A stretch of 64,000 bases of DNA, taken from assembly GCA_009780675.1 (NCBI GenBank), contig WQZP01000011.1, positions 1-64,000 of the forward strand. The letters run 5' to 3'. Shown here piece by piece: positions 18,109 to 26,767 of this stretch (positions are counted from its first letter, which is position 1; each line of letters opens with the position of its first letter). The stretch is from Spirochaetaceae bacterium. Lineage in GTDB: Bacteria; Spirochaetota; Spirochaetia; CADAEX01. Made by a program: the position numbers and the translations under genes. The notes beneath the pieces are model-generated. The model was not told the origin of the DNA, made no database searches, and saw nothing but the letters and a program-made list of their open reading frames with translations.

Positions 18109-19029
18109 ATGAAGAAATATACCTATATCACTATTGCAATAATATTTATTGCTATTTCAACTGTATTATTGTCATGCCAACATGCTGCACAAGCAACAGA
18201 TATTGGCAATCAGGTAGCCGGCATTGTCAGATCAATAGATCCAAACACGATCGAAGCAGCCAGAAGATCTGCGCAGGCTATTGGCAGTGCAGCAGAGCAA
18301 ATTACACCTGAGCAGGAATACTTTATCGGAAGAGCTGTAGCTGCTAATATCCTTGCCAGATATAATATCTGGAACGGAAACCCAGAGCTGACTGCTTATT
18401 TAAATCTAATTTGCAAAGCAATTGTCATTAATTCACCCAGACCAAATATTTTCAATGGTTATCGCGTGGCAATTCTGGACACTAACGAAATAAATGCCTT
18501 TGCCACTTCTGGCGGGCACATCTTTTTGACCAGAGGGCTTATTTCTGTTGCCAGATCAGAAGATGCGTTAGCTGGCGTTATTGCTCATGAGATTGCCCAT
18601 ATACAGTTGCAACATAGCATCAAAGCAATCAGGACAAGTCGCATAACCAATGCTCTGGTTATTACCGGTACAAGTGTGGCAGGAGCAATAACAGGTTATA
18701 ATGTTAATGAGCTGGCTGATGTTTTTAATGAATCTGTTGGGGAAATCGTAAGCACTCTGGTTGACAGCGGCTATTCCCAATCTCAGGAATTCGAAGCTGA
18801 TAATATTGCTTTAAGCCTTTTGGCTGCCGCAGGGTATAATCCATCAGGCTTGATCGATATGCTAAGGGAGTTGAATAATATCCAGAGCAGTCGTCCAGGC
18901 GGATTCAACAGGACTCATCCAACTCCTGCCAGGCGTATACGTAACGCAGAAAGCTCTATGAGGCAACATACTGTGGTTGATACAAGTTCGTACAGGCAGG
19001 CAAGATTCGATGCGCTAAGAATCAATTGA
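18109..19029 (+). CDS. M48-family metalloprotease, lipoprotein
   Basis: A 306-residue periplasmic zinc protease. It begins with a lipoprotein signal ending VLLSC (Cys23). The M48 core carries the HExxH motif His160-Glu161-Ile-Ala-His164 (VIAHEIAHIQLQHS), preceded by NAFATSGGHIFLTRGL and followed by the third-ligand glutamate in SQEFEADNIALSLLAAAGYNP. HPTPARRI near the end is also typical. This soluble, lipid-anchored arrangement resembles BepA/LoiP-like envelope quality-control proteases rather than membrane-integral HtpX. It follows the SH3 gene by one base. Confidence 0.93.
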   Translation: MKKYTYITIAIIFIAISTVLLSCQHAAQATDIGNQVAGIVRSIDPNTIEAARRSAQAIGSAAEQITPEQEYFIGRAVAANILARYNIWNGNPELTAYLNLICKAIVINSPRPNIFNGYRVAILDTNEINAFATSGGHIFLTRGLISVARSEDALAGVIAHEIAHIQLQHSIKAIRTSRITNALVITGTSVAGAITGYNVNELADVFNESVGEIVSTLVDSGYSQSQEFEADNIALSLLAAAGYNPSGLIDMLRELNNIQSSRPGGFNRTHPTPARRIRNAESSMRQHTVVDTSSYRQARFDALRIN

Positions 19030-19060
19030 CACATTGATTTGTGTCAGTTGGCGGTAAATT

Positions 19061-19840
19061 TTAGAAAAGAATCAAACCGCTTATTATGTTTAACAATATG
19101 ACCAGACAAAGAGCGCCCTGAAACAGGCGCTTTACGGTTTTTTCCGAGGAGATTTTGGTTAGCTTCGCGCCTATTAAGCCGCCAAAAGAGGCTGCTATTA
19201 TTACGAAGGGGAGAATTGCAAGGTCGAAGTAAAGATAGCCCACAGTTAGACCCAACGTTACCAAGCGTGAAAGGTGAGAGAATAGAATGACGACAATGGA
19301 ATAGGCTGTAGCGTCTTTGATATTCATGCCAAAGAAAATCATGAAGATGGGGACATTTAGGGGGCCGCCTCCTATACCCAGAAATGTGGCAATGGTACCC
19401 AAAAATACACCGAGGATAACAATTAGGATATTATTTCTTAGCTCGCAGCGGAGGTCATTTTTTGCAGTTAAGATTAGGGAGATGATGAGTACTATTATTG
19501 TTACTACTATTTGTATGTATTGAACAGTGGTTTCATGCTGGAAGAATGCGAGAAAGTATTCCAGCAGAAGATTGCCGATTGTGCCTCCAAAAACTGCGCC
19601 CAGAGAGACCAATATGGCGATTTTGGGGTTGATCTTCGTACCGTCCTGGATTTTTTTTATTGTGGAAACTATGGCCATAAATAAGATGGCAGAACTTGCG
19701 AAAAAGCCGATGTTCATTACATCGTGGTGTCCTATGGCATCGAAAATGGGACGAAAGAATAGCCCACCGCTAAGACCAACTATCGCGCCAAAAATGCAGG
19801 AGAGGAGAATTACTATGGAATAGGTTATACCAATAAGCAA
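19061..19840 (-). CDS. TSUP-family (TauE/SafE) membrane transporter
   Basis: A 259-residue integral membrane protein with about eight helices. It opens with SCIFGAIVGLSGGLFFRPIF and has the second half-repeat IVILGVFLGTIATFLGIGGGPLNVPIFMIFFGM, the glycine-rich signatures of the TauE/SafE/TSUP family. Members export or import sulfite, sulfoacetate or other organosulfonates; the substrate cannot be predicted here. It follows an unrecognised gene on the same strand by 29 bases, so the pair may be an operon. Confidence 0.88.
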   Translation of the reverse strand: MLIGITYSIVILLSCIFGAIVGLSGGLFFRPIFDAIGHHDVMNIGFFASSAILFMAIVSTIKKIQDGTKINPKIAILVSLGAVFGGTIGNLLLEYFLAFFQHETTVQYIQIVVTIIVLIISLILTAKNDLRCELRNNILIVILGVFLGTIATFLGIGGGPLNVPIFMIFFGMNIKDATAYSIVVILFSHLSRLVTLGLTVGYLYFDLAILPFVIIAASFGGLIGAKLTKISSEKTVKRLFQGALCLVILLNIISGLILF

Positions 19841-19869
19841 AAACTCCTCGCTTTTTATATCAAAATTAT

Positions 19870-20565
19870 CTATTTTGTGTGTGAACTAAAAAGCCCTGAA
19901 AGAAAGTCAAGTTCATCATTCGTAATGCCTTTTTTGTTTTTATGATTGTCATGAATATGTTTATGTTGGTCTGCTTCATATTGGGTTAAATGCCTGAACT
20001 TAACAGTTTTCATGTATTCTACAGCTTCCGGCATAGCAAAATGCTCTGATATAGGTACAGCCATATAACCAGGCTTGTTAAAAAGCAGCAAAGAAGATAT
20101 ATACATAAACTCATAAAAATCTTCTATAGTTTTTCGCCTTCCAACCATAGGACAGGAAGCAGGCGGTTTTGATGGGTCAGTTCTTATTATTCTTTGTTTA
20201 ATGGCTTTAATCATTGAATAGTAGAAATCAAATTCATCAAGAACCACAGAGCCTACAGCAACCCCAAGCCTTTTTTCTTCCTCTTTGACAAGAGAAGCAA
20301 ACAGATTAGGTTCAATGCTACTCCACACCTTTTCAGGGTCAAACCGCACCATCCTTATAGTTCGATTTTTTGTAGTAATAAATAAAGGTTCGCCCGCTAA
20401 ATCATTAAGCTCATCAAATATATATAACCTCTGCTTATCTATAGTTGTCGTATGAACCTCTCCGGTAATCATTATCCTTCCAATAGAAGGGTCTTTCTTT
20501 ACAGCAGCCCCAATAACCTCAAGGTCTACTGCTGTCATTTCTCCTCTTGTTGTCCAATCTTTCAT
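19870..20565 (-). CDS. uncharacterised 231-residue soluble protein
   Basis: I do not recognise this protein. It has no signal peptide or membrane helix. The N-terminal half is a mixed alpha/beta region (GRIMITGEVHTTTIDKQRLYIFDELNDLAGEPLFITTKNRTIRMVRFD split by loops), the middle has a conserved-looking CPMVGRRKTIEDFYEFMYISSLLLFNKPGYMAVPISEHFAMPEAVEYM stretch, and the end is His/Lys-rich (YEADQHKHIHDNHKNKK), which could bind metal. GGAGAAAAA precedes the ATG. It is upstream of, and likely cotranscribed with, the TSUP transporter. Confidence 0.7.
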   Translation of the reverse strand: MKDWTTRGEMTAVDLEVIGAAVKKDPSIGRIMITGEVHTTTIDKQRLYIFDELNDLAGEPLFITTKNRTIRMVRFDPEKVWSSIEPNLFASLVKEEEKRLGVAVGSVVLDEFDFYYSMIKAIKQRIIRTDPSKPPASCPMVGRRKTIEDFYEFMYISSLLLFNKPGYMAVPISEHFAMPEAVEYMKTVKFRHLTQYEADQHKHIHDNHKNKKGITNDELDFLSGLFSSHTK

Positions 20566-20757
20566 TTTTTCTCCTTTAAAAACCCCTTTATAAAAAGGAT
20601 TATACGATATTTTGCCCTGTATTTGAAGCCTTTTTAAAAACTCCTCATTAAACCTTTTATTTAACTCAAACCTAAGTTAGTCTGCCTGATTTCATGAAGG
20701 TATAATGCATTAAATCTCCAAAAAATAGCTGTTAGAGGAGAAAAGTATTTTTTCAGG

Positions 20758-21303
20758 ATGCCCTATTTAGAATATTCTAAAAAAAGCCGTAATATAGAAT
20801 ATATGAACTTTAAATCCCGTATTTTTGCAACAGTATATATATTTACAGTTGTATATCTCTCATTGTCTTTTGTTTACGGGAAAACAGGTCTATTTGCTAC
20901 AAAAGAACTTCTTGATTATAAAGAAAAAATTAATTCAAATATTACAGAGCTTATAAAAATAAATTATGATCTTACAAACAGGCTTCAGCCTTTGAATACT
21001 ATGGAAAAAATGAGACTAAAAGCAAGAGAAATGGGCTATATTGCCCCGAATGAAAGAAAAATATTTCTGGCAGGACTTGAAAGGCCAGATGTCTACCACT
21101 CTTTAGGGAATATAGTTTATGTAGATAAAGTTGTAGAAGATAATAGCCAATTTATTAGAGCAATGAGTTTTATTTTTTCATTGCTATTTTATATTCTTTC
21201 CTGCATATTATTACCAGAAAAAAATGTCGCTAAAAAAAGCAGACAACATAAGAAGCAAGATTACGGAGAAGCTGGAAAACAATGGTATAATAATACTGTG
21301 TGA
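20758..21303 (+). CDS. DivIC/FtsB-like septum formation protein
   Basis: A 181-residue protein (166 if it starts at ATG 20803, residue 16). After a short basic start come one membrane helix (FATVYIFTVVYLSLSFVY) and a coiled coil (YKEKINSNITELIKINYDLTNRLQPLNTMEKMRLKAREMGYI, in pieces), the layout of FtsB/DivIC divisome proteins, which link early and late division proteins. Unusually, a second membrane helix follows (FIRAMSFIFSLLFYILSCILL), with a lysine-rich tail. Neither start has a well-spaced ribosome binding site: GGAG lies 18 bases before 20758. The next gene is rubrerythrin, 57 bases on. Confidence 0.65.
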   Translation: MPYLEYSKKSRNIEYMNFKSRIFATVYIFTVVYLSLSFVYGKTGLFATKELLDYKEKINSNITELIKINYDLTNRLQPLNTMEKMRLKAREMGYIAPNERKIFLAGLERPDVYHSLGNIVYVDKVVEDNSQFIRAMSFIFSLLFYILSCILLPEKNVAKKSRQHKKQDYGEAGKQWYNNTV

Positions 21304-21360
21304 CAATATACAGCATTGCTTGCAGCGCCTCGAAGCGGAAAATTAAACGGAGGAATTAAA

Positions 21361-21903
21361 ATGGCAAATCTGAAAGGAACTAAAACCGAAAAAAATCTTA
21401 TGGAAGCATTTGCAGGCGAAAGTCAGGCAAGGAATAAGTATACCTATTTTGCTTCCAAGGCAAGGAAAGAAGGTTACGAACAAATTGCTGCTATCTTTGA
21501 AGAAACCGCGATCAACGAAAAAGAACACGCAAAGATTTGGTTCAAGTTGCTTTGCGGGGGCGATGTTCCCGGCACTGTTGAAAATCTCAAGGCTGCTGCT
21601 GCTGGTGAGAACGAAGAATGGACAGAAATGTACAAGAGAATGGCAACAGAGGCTCGCGAAGAAGGGTTTAACGATATAGCATTTTTATTTGAGAAAGTGG
21701 GTAACATCGAAAAAGAACATGAGGAACGTTATCTAAAATTGCTTAAAAATATTGAGAATAACGCTGTGTTTGCCAAAAAGCAAAAATCGGTCTGGATTTG
21801 CCGTAATTGTGGTCATATTGCAGACAATGAAAACGCGCCAACTAAATGCCCTGTTTGCGCGCATCCACAGGCTTACTTTGAGTTGCGGGCAGTCAATTAT
21901 TAA
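21361..21903 (+). CDS. rbr: rubrerythrin
   Basis: A 180-residue rubrerythrin, a peroxide-reducing protein of anaerobes. The diiron four-helix domain has the ExxH and E ligands in EAFAGESQARNKYTYFASKA, EETAINEKEHAKIWFKLL, EMYKRMATEAREEGF and EKVGNIEKEHEERYLKLL. The C-terminal rubredoxin domain has CRNCG and CPVCAHPQAYFE, binding one iron. I chose ATG 21361, preceded by GGAGGAATTAAA; an ORF extension to 21316 is not credible. Length is typical. It reduces hydrogen peroxide in the cytoplasm, which fits an oxygen-sensitive organism that holds Fe-S hydrogenases. Confidence 0.96.
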   Translation: MANLKGTKTEKNLMEAFAGESQARNKYTYFASKARKEGYEQIAAIFEETAINEKEHAKIWFKLLCGGDVPGTVENLKAAAAGENEEWTEMYKRMATEAREEGFNDIAFLFEKVGNIEKEHEERYLKLLKNIENNAVFAKKQKSVWICRNCGHIADNENAPTKCPVCAHPQAYFELRAVNY

Positions 21904-21935
21904 GAAGAACTGGAAATTATTCATGGGTAAGTGTT

Positions 21936-22712
21936 TCACAAGCGCCCTATTTTACTTAGAATTACAGATAATCCGGCAATAGTAGCTGTTTCTGTTTTTA
22001 AAACTCTTTTTCCCAGGCTATATAATTTAAATCCATGATTTTTAAGCAAAACTCTTTCTCTGTTACTAAAACCACGTTCTCCACCCACAGCAAGAATAAT
22101 CTCCGGAATAGAGATACTGTTTTTGGACCAGCAGTCATCTTCTGAATTTTTAACAGGGAATATTTCTTTGGGATATTCCAGCGAATCAAGCGATTTTTCT
22201 GCTTCATAATTGTCAAGAGCAGCTCTTATACTATTTTCAGGGAGATTTTTTAGACATTTATCAAGGTTTGAAAATAAAAAAATATTGGGAATATCGCAGG
22301 CGCAAGCCTGACATGCACCTTCTATCAAATATTCTTTATAATTATCATTTTTCCATAAATTACTTTCAAAATATGATTTTTCGCTTTTATCAAGAAGGGA
22401 AAGATAAATAGCTGAAACCCCAATTGTAGTACAGTTTTTGAGTATTCTTTTTGCATCAATTGGGCGGGTAATTGCTGTAAGAAGTGATACAGGATTTTTT
22501 TCAACAGTTTTTCCATCATATTGAAAAGTAAAATAAAGATAATGATTATCGATTTTATAGATTTTTGCTTTACCTGTTCCATTATTGATAACCCCACCTA
22601 AGAACATATCTTCTTCTTTTAATTTTAATATTTCAATGATATGTTTTGCCCGTTTATCATGGATTTTTAATGGAGATTTTATTTCTTCTTGAGAAAAAAG
22701 CACTATATTCAT
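21936..22712 (-). CDS. rsmE: 16S rRNA m3U1498 methyltransferase RsmE
   Basis: A 258-residue SPOUT-class methyltransferase that methylates U1498 of 16S rRNA using S-adenosylmethionine. The N-terminal PUA-like part contains KRAKHIIEILKLKEED. The SPOUT knot is at the C-terminal end: ILAVGGERGFSNRERVLLKNHGF, then LGKRVLKTETATIAGLSVI. The usual GPEGG turn reads GGERG here, an odd change at the cofactor loop, but the flanking KRVLKTETA and overall length match well. It is convergent with rubrerythrin and transcribed alone. Confidence 0.88.
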   Translation of the reverse strand: MNIVLFSQEEIKSPLKIHDKRAKHIIEILKLKEEDMFLGGVINNGTGKAKIYKIDNHYLYFTFQYDGKTVEKNPVSLLTAITRPIDAKRILKNCTTIGVSAIYLSLLDKSEKSYFESNLWKNDNYKEYLIEGACQACACDIPNIFLFSNLDKCLKNLPENSIRAALDNYEAEKSLDSLEYPKEIFPVKNSEDDCWSKNSISIPEIILAVGGERGFSNRERVLLKNHGFKLYSLGKRVLKTETATIAGLSVILSKIGRL

Positions 22713-22850
22713 TTTTTTATATCAAAAACTTGTTTTTGAAGCTTTAAAAATTAAATTCATAATTTATATTTTATGTTATAATTGCTATAATTTATAGAAA
22801 AAAATATAAATATCAGCTATTGTTTATTTTTATAGGAGAATGCGGTCTTT

Positions 22851-24008
22851 ATGGAAAAAGCAGATAATGTTTTGTTTCTTGACGAATTTAAAGAAATTGA
22901 ACCATATAGAGGCGATATTTTTACTGCTGCTTTAAAAAGGCTAAAAAACAGCAAAATTTTGATAAAAGCGCTTAGAAAAACTGTATTTTCCAAAGCTCCT
23001 TTTATATTTAATCCTATTCTCAATTTATTAATAAAAATATATATACGATATACTTTAAAAGGTGTTGATACCCCTTCCAAGTTTCAACTTACAGTTATAA
23101 AAATTATTGTAGGAACAGTAGTAAAAAAAACAATTTCAGAAATGACATATTCTGGACTGGAAAAACTGGATTTTCATAAGCACCACTCTCTTTTGATTTC
23201 TAATCATAGGGATATAACACTTGATCCTGCGCTTGCAAGCCATGCAATTGCAACAAATAATATGCCTGTTTTTGAAGTAGCGTTTGGAGATAATCTTCTT
23301 GTAAACGATCTTGTAGCAGACCTTATAAGGATCAATAAAGGATTTATTGTCAAAAGAAATCAGCCCCCAAGAGAGCAGCTTAAATCAACAGTTACACTAT
23401 CAAAATATATATGGTATGCTCTTAATACGCATGATTCTGTATGGCTTGCCCAGAGAGAAGGGAGAGCAAAAAATGGAGATGATATTACAAATCCTGCATT
23501 AATAAAAATGTTGTATCTTTCCCAGAGAAAAGATGGGCTGGAGTTTTCAGATTTTATCAATAAGCTTAAAATAGTGCCATTGGTTTTATCTTATGAATTT
23601 GATCCATGCGACAAATTAAAAGCAAGAGAGCTTTACAGACGTGATACAAATAATAATTATAAAAAAAGGAAAAATGAAGATTTTTTAAGCATGGTGCATG
23701 GAATAACAAGTTTTAAAGGGAGAGTCCATCTTGTTTTCGGAGAAGTTCTTAGAGGAACATGGAATGACCCTAAAGATGTTGCTGATGCAATAGATGCTTT
23801 TGTTCATACTAATTACAGGCTGTGGCCTTCAAATTATCTGGCTTATGATATTCTGCACTCTACAGATAAATATGCGTCAAAATATGATGCAAAATATAAA
23901 GAGTCATTTATAAAACGCTTTTGCAAACTGCCAGATAAAATAAAAATCTATGCTTACCAAGCATATTCAAAGCCGGTGGAAAATGCAGAAAAATACCAAG
24001 ACCAATAA
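22851..24008 (+). CDS. PlsC-like glycerolipid acyltransferase
   Basis: A 385-residue acyltransferase of the PlsC/GPAT superfamily, likely in phospholipid synthesis at the membrane. Motif I, usually NHxxxxD, reads SNHRDITLDPALAS; motif III-like VWLAQREGRAKNGDD and motif IV-like KLKIVPLVLSYEFDPCD follow. The long N- and C-terminal parts differ from the small bacterial PlsC (about 240 residues) and resemble larger glycerol-phosphate acyltransferase relatives. AGGAGA precedes the ATG. Its last 26 bases overlap the next gene. Acyl donor and acceptor cannot be predicted. Confidence 0.82.
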   Translation: MEKADNVLFLDEFKEIEPYRGDIFTAALKRLKNSKILIKALRKTVFSKAPFIFNPILNLLIKIYIRYTLKGVDTPSKFQLTVIKIIVGTVVKKTISEMTYSGLEKLDFHKHHSLLISNHRDITLDPALASHAIATNNMPVFEVAFGDNLLVNDLVADLIRINKGFIVKRNQPPREQLKSTVTLSKYIWYALNTHDSVWLAQREGRAKNGDDITNPALIKMLYLSQRKDGLEFSDFINKLKIVPLVLSYEFDPCDKLKARELYRRDTNNNYKKRKNEDFLSMVHGITSFKGRVHLVFGEVLRGTWNDPKDVADAIDAFVHTNYRLWPSNYLAYDILHSTDKYASKYDAKYKESFIKRFCKLPDKIKIYAYQAYSKPVENAEKYQDQ

Positions 24009-24657
24009 AATAATAAGTTATTTTACGATTTTAATTTTAACAATATTCTTACTTTCCTGCTCTGAAAACGCTCCGGAAATAAACCAGATTTTCTGGCAGA
24101 TAACAAAATTTCATGATGTTGAAAATAATGTTTTTTATGACAGGCTCTCTGTTTTTTTGGATGTTTTTGACGAAGATGGAGTTGAAGATATAAAAACAAT
24201 ATATATTATTAATGATAGAGAAGAGCTTTTCTGGAAGATAAACGAAGAAACATGGGTTTTTAGAACAATCAATAACGAAAACTGGTTTGGGTCCAACAAT
24301 ATTACAATGCATGATTTTTCGGGTTTTCCTTTTGGACAATACCGCGTTATTGTTATTGATGATGTTGGGGAACGTGCAGAAACAACTTTTACTATATCAT
24401 CTTATGACAGAAGCTTTAATCTATCTGCATTCCCATCCGCAGTTATAGAAAATAATGCAATTTCTTTTTCTGGTAATACCGACGCTCTGTGGTTTTATAA
24501 TCAGGATATGCGCTTTATGAGTGAGGTAAATGTAGGCGGTAGGGATAACAGAACAGCGGCTTTCCCTGGTAACGCAAATACTCTATTTTTATATAGATAT
24601 GACAGGGTTAGTGGTTATGGTTTAATGACCGGCCCTTTTAGAGCTGATCCTAGGTAA
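23983..24657 (+). CDS. putative lipoprotein, function unknown
   Basis: A 224-residue lipoprotein precursor. I chose ATG 23983, inside the end of the acyltransferase gene, because GGTGG precedes it and because it gives a clean signal, IISYFTILILTIFLLSC (Cys26). The mature part is beta-rich and Ig-like in feel (DRLSVFLDVFDEDGVEDIKTIYIIN, YRVIVIDDVGERAETTFTI), with many aromatic residues. I do not recognise a family. It overlaps the convergent TPR gene by eight bases. Translational coupling to the acyltransferase is likely. Confidence 0.72.
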   Translation: MQKNTKTNKIISYFTILILTIFLLSCSENAPEINQIFWQITKFHDVENNVFYDRLSVFLDVFDEDGVEDIKTIYIINDREELFWKINEETWVFRTINNENWFGSNNITMHDFSGFPFGQYRVIVIDDVGERAETTFTISSYDRSFNLSAFPSAVIENNAISFSGNTDALWFYNQDMRFMSEVNVGGRDNRTAAFPGNANTLFLYRYDRVSGYGLMTGPFRADPR

Positions 24658-26002
24658 TTTTTTTAAGCTCTTCGATTATTTGCTCTTTTGTAACAATATC
24701 AACAGGTCTGTTTTCTATAAACGCAAGAGCTTTGCGGTTAAAATCTGATGCTGAATATACAATACCTTTTATTATATTTTGCTTTTTCATCTCTTCTATA
24801 AAAGTACGCATATGTGACTCATCTACTGGATCTGTCATTCTGAAAAAATTTATTAGAGTAGATTGTACTTTAATATTTCTCCATTTCCCTGCGCTTTTAT
24901 CTACTGCGACTATCTGGCATCCATTTTTTATTATTTTTGAATCTTGCTGTGAATAACCTTTTATATCAATAATTTTAAGACACATTTCAAGAAATTTGTC
25001 ATTGCCTTCAATAAGAAAATCTTTCATAACATCTTCTGTACGAATATCCTGATATTGGGCAAGTTTTTGGGGTACATCCTTAAAATTGGGTTTTTTTGCA
25101 TTTATAGCTTCCCACTGTTCAATAGCATCTAAAACTTTTCGCTCGTTTTCAAAACAGGTTGCAAGAAAATATCTTGCATGAAGAATTTCACTCTCATTAG
25201 CTTCTTTGGAAAGCCTTATGATGCGTTCAAATTCAGTAATAGCCACATCATTTTTTCCAGATATCATTGAGCAAATGCCTTTTTCAATTATTGATTTTAT
25301 TTTTAGCTCTGGATCTTTTTGCGCTTTTTCAAAAGCCTGTATTGCTCCGGCAAAATTATGGCTATCTTTATTTATTTTCCCAATATGAAAAATAGCTTGA
25401 GAATTTTCAGGATTATATTTTACAGCTTCTTCCATTTCTGATTTTGCCTGCGGAAGCTTTTTTAAACTATAATAGAGTTTTCCAAGATAAAAATGGGCTT
25501 TGTCGTTTCTTTTATCAAGTTCTATAGCTTTTTGATAATGGCTCATAGCATTATCAACATTTCCCCTTTTTTCAAAAAGAGACCCAACAAGATACTGATA
25601 ATCTGAATTATAAGGGTCTTTCTTTATAAGAAGCAAATATTCTTTTAGAGCCTCTTCATCCTGGTTAAATTGTATAAAAAGCGCTGCAATTGCTTTTCTA
25701 AAAGCCTGTTCATTGATAATGCCTTCGAATTGACCTATCTTGTTTACTTTGTTATATTCCATTAACGCCAAGTCTGGTTTTCCGGAGAGGTTATAAGCTT
25801 GGCCAAGCAAATAGTGCAATTCAGGGTTTGATTGGTCTTTAGCTAAAAGCTGTTTGGCAATTTTTATTGCTGATTGATGTTTGCCACTTTTTATAAGATT
25901 ATTTATTGTTACCATCTTCCTTGGGAAGAGAAAGGATTTGAGTAAGAATATTATAAAAAGAATTGTGCCTATACCGACAATAGAAATAATGACAAAAGAC
26001 AT
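24650..26002 (-). CDS. membrane-anchored TPR protein with nuclease-like C-terminal domain
   Basis: A 450-residue protein. One N-terminal helix (IISIVGIGTILFIIFLLKSFLF) anchors it with the rest in the cytoplasm. Residues about 30-300 are tetratricopeptide repeats (ELHYLLGQAYNLSGKPDLALMEYNKV and SDYQYLVGSLFEKRGNVDNAMSHYQKAIELD among them). Residues about 310-450 resemble a restriction-endonuclease-like (Mrr-type) fold: GVVYSASDF-like GIVYSASDFNRKALAFIENRPVDIVTKEQIIEEL. I cannot identify a full catalytic D-ExK set in it. It is divergent from the two TPR genes that follow. Probably a scaffold; a nuclease role is only suggested. Confidence 0.75.
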   Translation of the reverse strand: MSFVIISIVGIGTILFIIFLLKSFLFPRKMVTINNLIKSGKHQSAIKIAKQLLAKDQSNPELHYLLGQAYNLSGKPDLALMEYNKVNKIGQFEGIINEQAFRKAIAALFIQFNQDEEALKEYLLLIKKDPYNSDYQYLVGSLFEKRGNVDNAMSHYQKAIELDKRNDKAHFYLGKLYYSLKKLPQAKSEMEEAVKYNPENSQAIFHIGKINKDSHNFAGAIQAFEKAQKDPELKIKSIIEKGICSMISGKNDVAITEFERIIRLSKEANESEILHARYFLATCFENERKVLDAIEQWEAINAKKPNFKDVPQKLAQYQDIRTEDVMKDFLIEGNDKFLEMCLKIIDIKGYSQQDSKIIKNGCQIVAVDKSAGKWRNIKVQSTLINFFRMTDPVDESHMRTFIEEMKKQNIIKGIVYSASDFNRKALAFIENRPVDIVTKEQIIEELKKIT

Positions 26003-26030
26003 TAAAAACCCCTATAATACAGCATATATT

Positions 26031-26741
26031 ATGAAAAAAACCTTATCAACTATCCTAATATTATTATTTTTCACTTCTTTTTTCAATCTTTATGCGCAAG
26101 AAATGATTTTTCAGGCAGCAGAGGAACTGTTTATGAATAACCAACCTGCAGATGCTATTCCTCTATTTATTTCAGCATTGCAACATGATCCAACTAATGA
26201 CAAAATATATATGATGCTTGGAATTTCTTATGCTCAGACAAGAAACTTTAACCAGGCTGTTGAAACTTTTCTGGAAGGGGCAAGGAGAGCTTCAAGAGAC
26301 AGGGATATATTTTTCTATAATGCGGGAAATATCTATTTTATTATGGGCGAATACGCGTCTGCAAATGAAATGTATTCAAGAGCTATTATGGAAAATAGGA
26401 ATAATGGGAATATTTATCTAAATAGGGCAAATGCAAGGCTTAATATGCAAATGTTTGAGGAAGCTTTGGCTGATTATAGAGTTTATCTGGTTTTTAACCC
26501 TCAATGTCATCAAAGAGAGTCGATTTTTCAACTAATAAATCTTCTTGATAACAGAGTTGCTCAGGAAAGAGAACTTAGAGAAGCAGAAGAGCAGCGCAGA
26601 CTTGCAGAAGAGAGAAGAAGGCAGGAGCTTCTTGAGGAAGTTTTGGGTTCTCTTCAAAATGTGATTGGCGAAACACGCGGCGCTTCTGCAGGGTCAGAAA
26701 GGGTAAGCGGTTATATAGAAGAACTTGATTTAGATGATTAA
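26031..26741 (+). CDS. secreted TPR protein
   Basis: A 236-residue exported protein: signal peptide MKKTLSTILILLFFTSFFNLYA before QEMIF, then about four tetratricopeptide repeats (AAEELFMNNQPADAIPLFISALQHDP, YMMLGISYAQTRNFNQAVETFLEGA, FYNAGNIYFIMGEYASANEMYSRAI, IYLNRANARLNMQMFEEALADYRVYLVFNP). A charged coiled coil (ERELREAEEQRRLAEERRRQEL, in pieces) and a short acidic tail follow. I chose ATG 26031 because the signal peptide begins there; the frame extends upstream to 25881 across the divergent gene. It likely works with the next gene, 26 bases on. Confidence 0.8.
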   Translation: MKKTLSTILILLFFTSFFNLYAQEMIFQAAEELFMNNQPADAIPLFISALQHDPTNDKIYMMLGISYAQTRNFNQAVETFLEGARRASRDRDIFFYNAGNIYFIMGEYASANEMYSRAIMENRNNGNIYLNRANARLNMQMFEEALADYRVYLVFNPQCHQRESIFQLINLLDNRVAQERELREAEEQRRLAEERRRQELLEEVLGSLQNVIGETRGASAGSERVSGYIEELDLDD

Positions 26742-26767
26742 AAATGTAAATTTAGTATTATTTTAAA

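Noticed and set aside
19027-19046. Hairpin TGACAC/GTGTCA after the M48 gene as a terminator
   Set aside because: The stem is short and no T-run follows, so it is not convincing.
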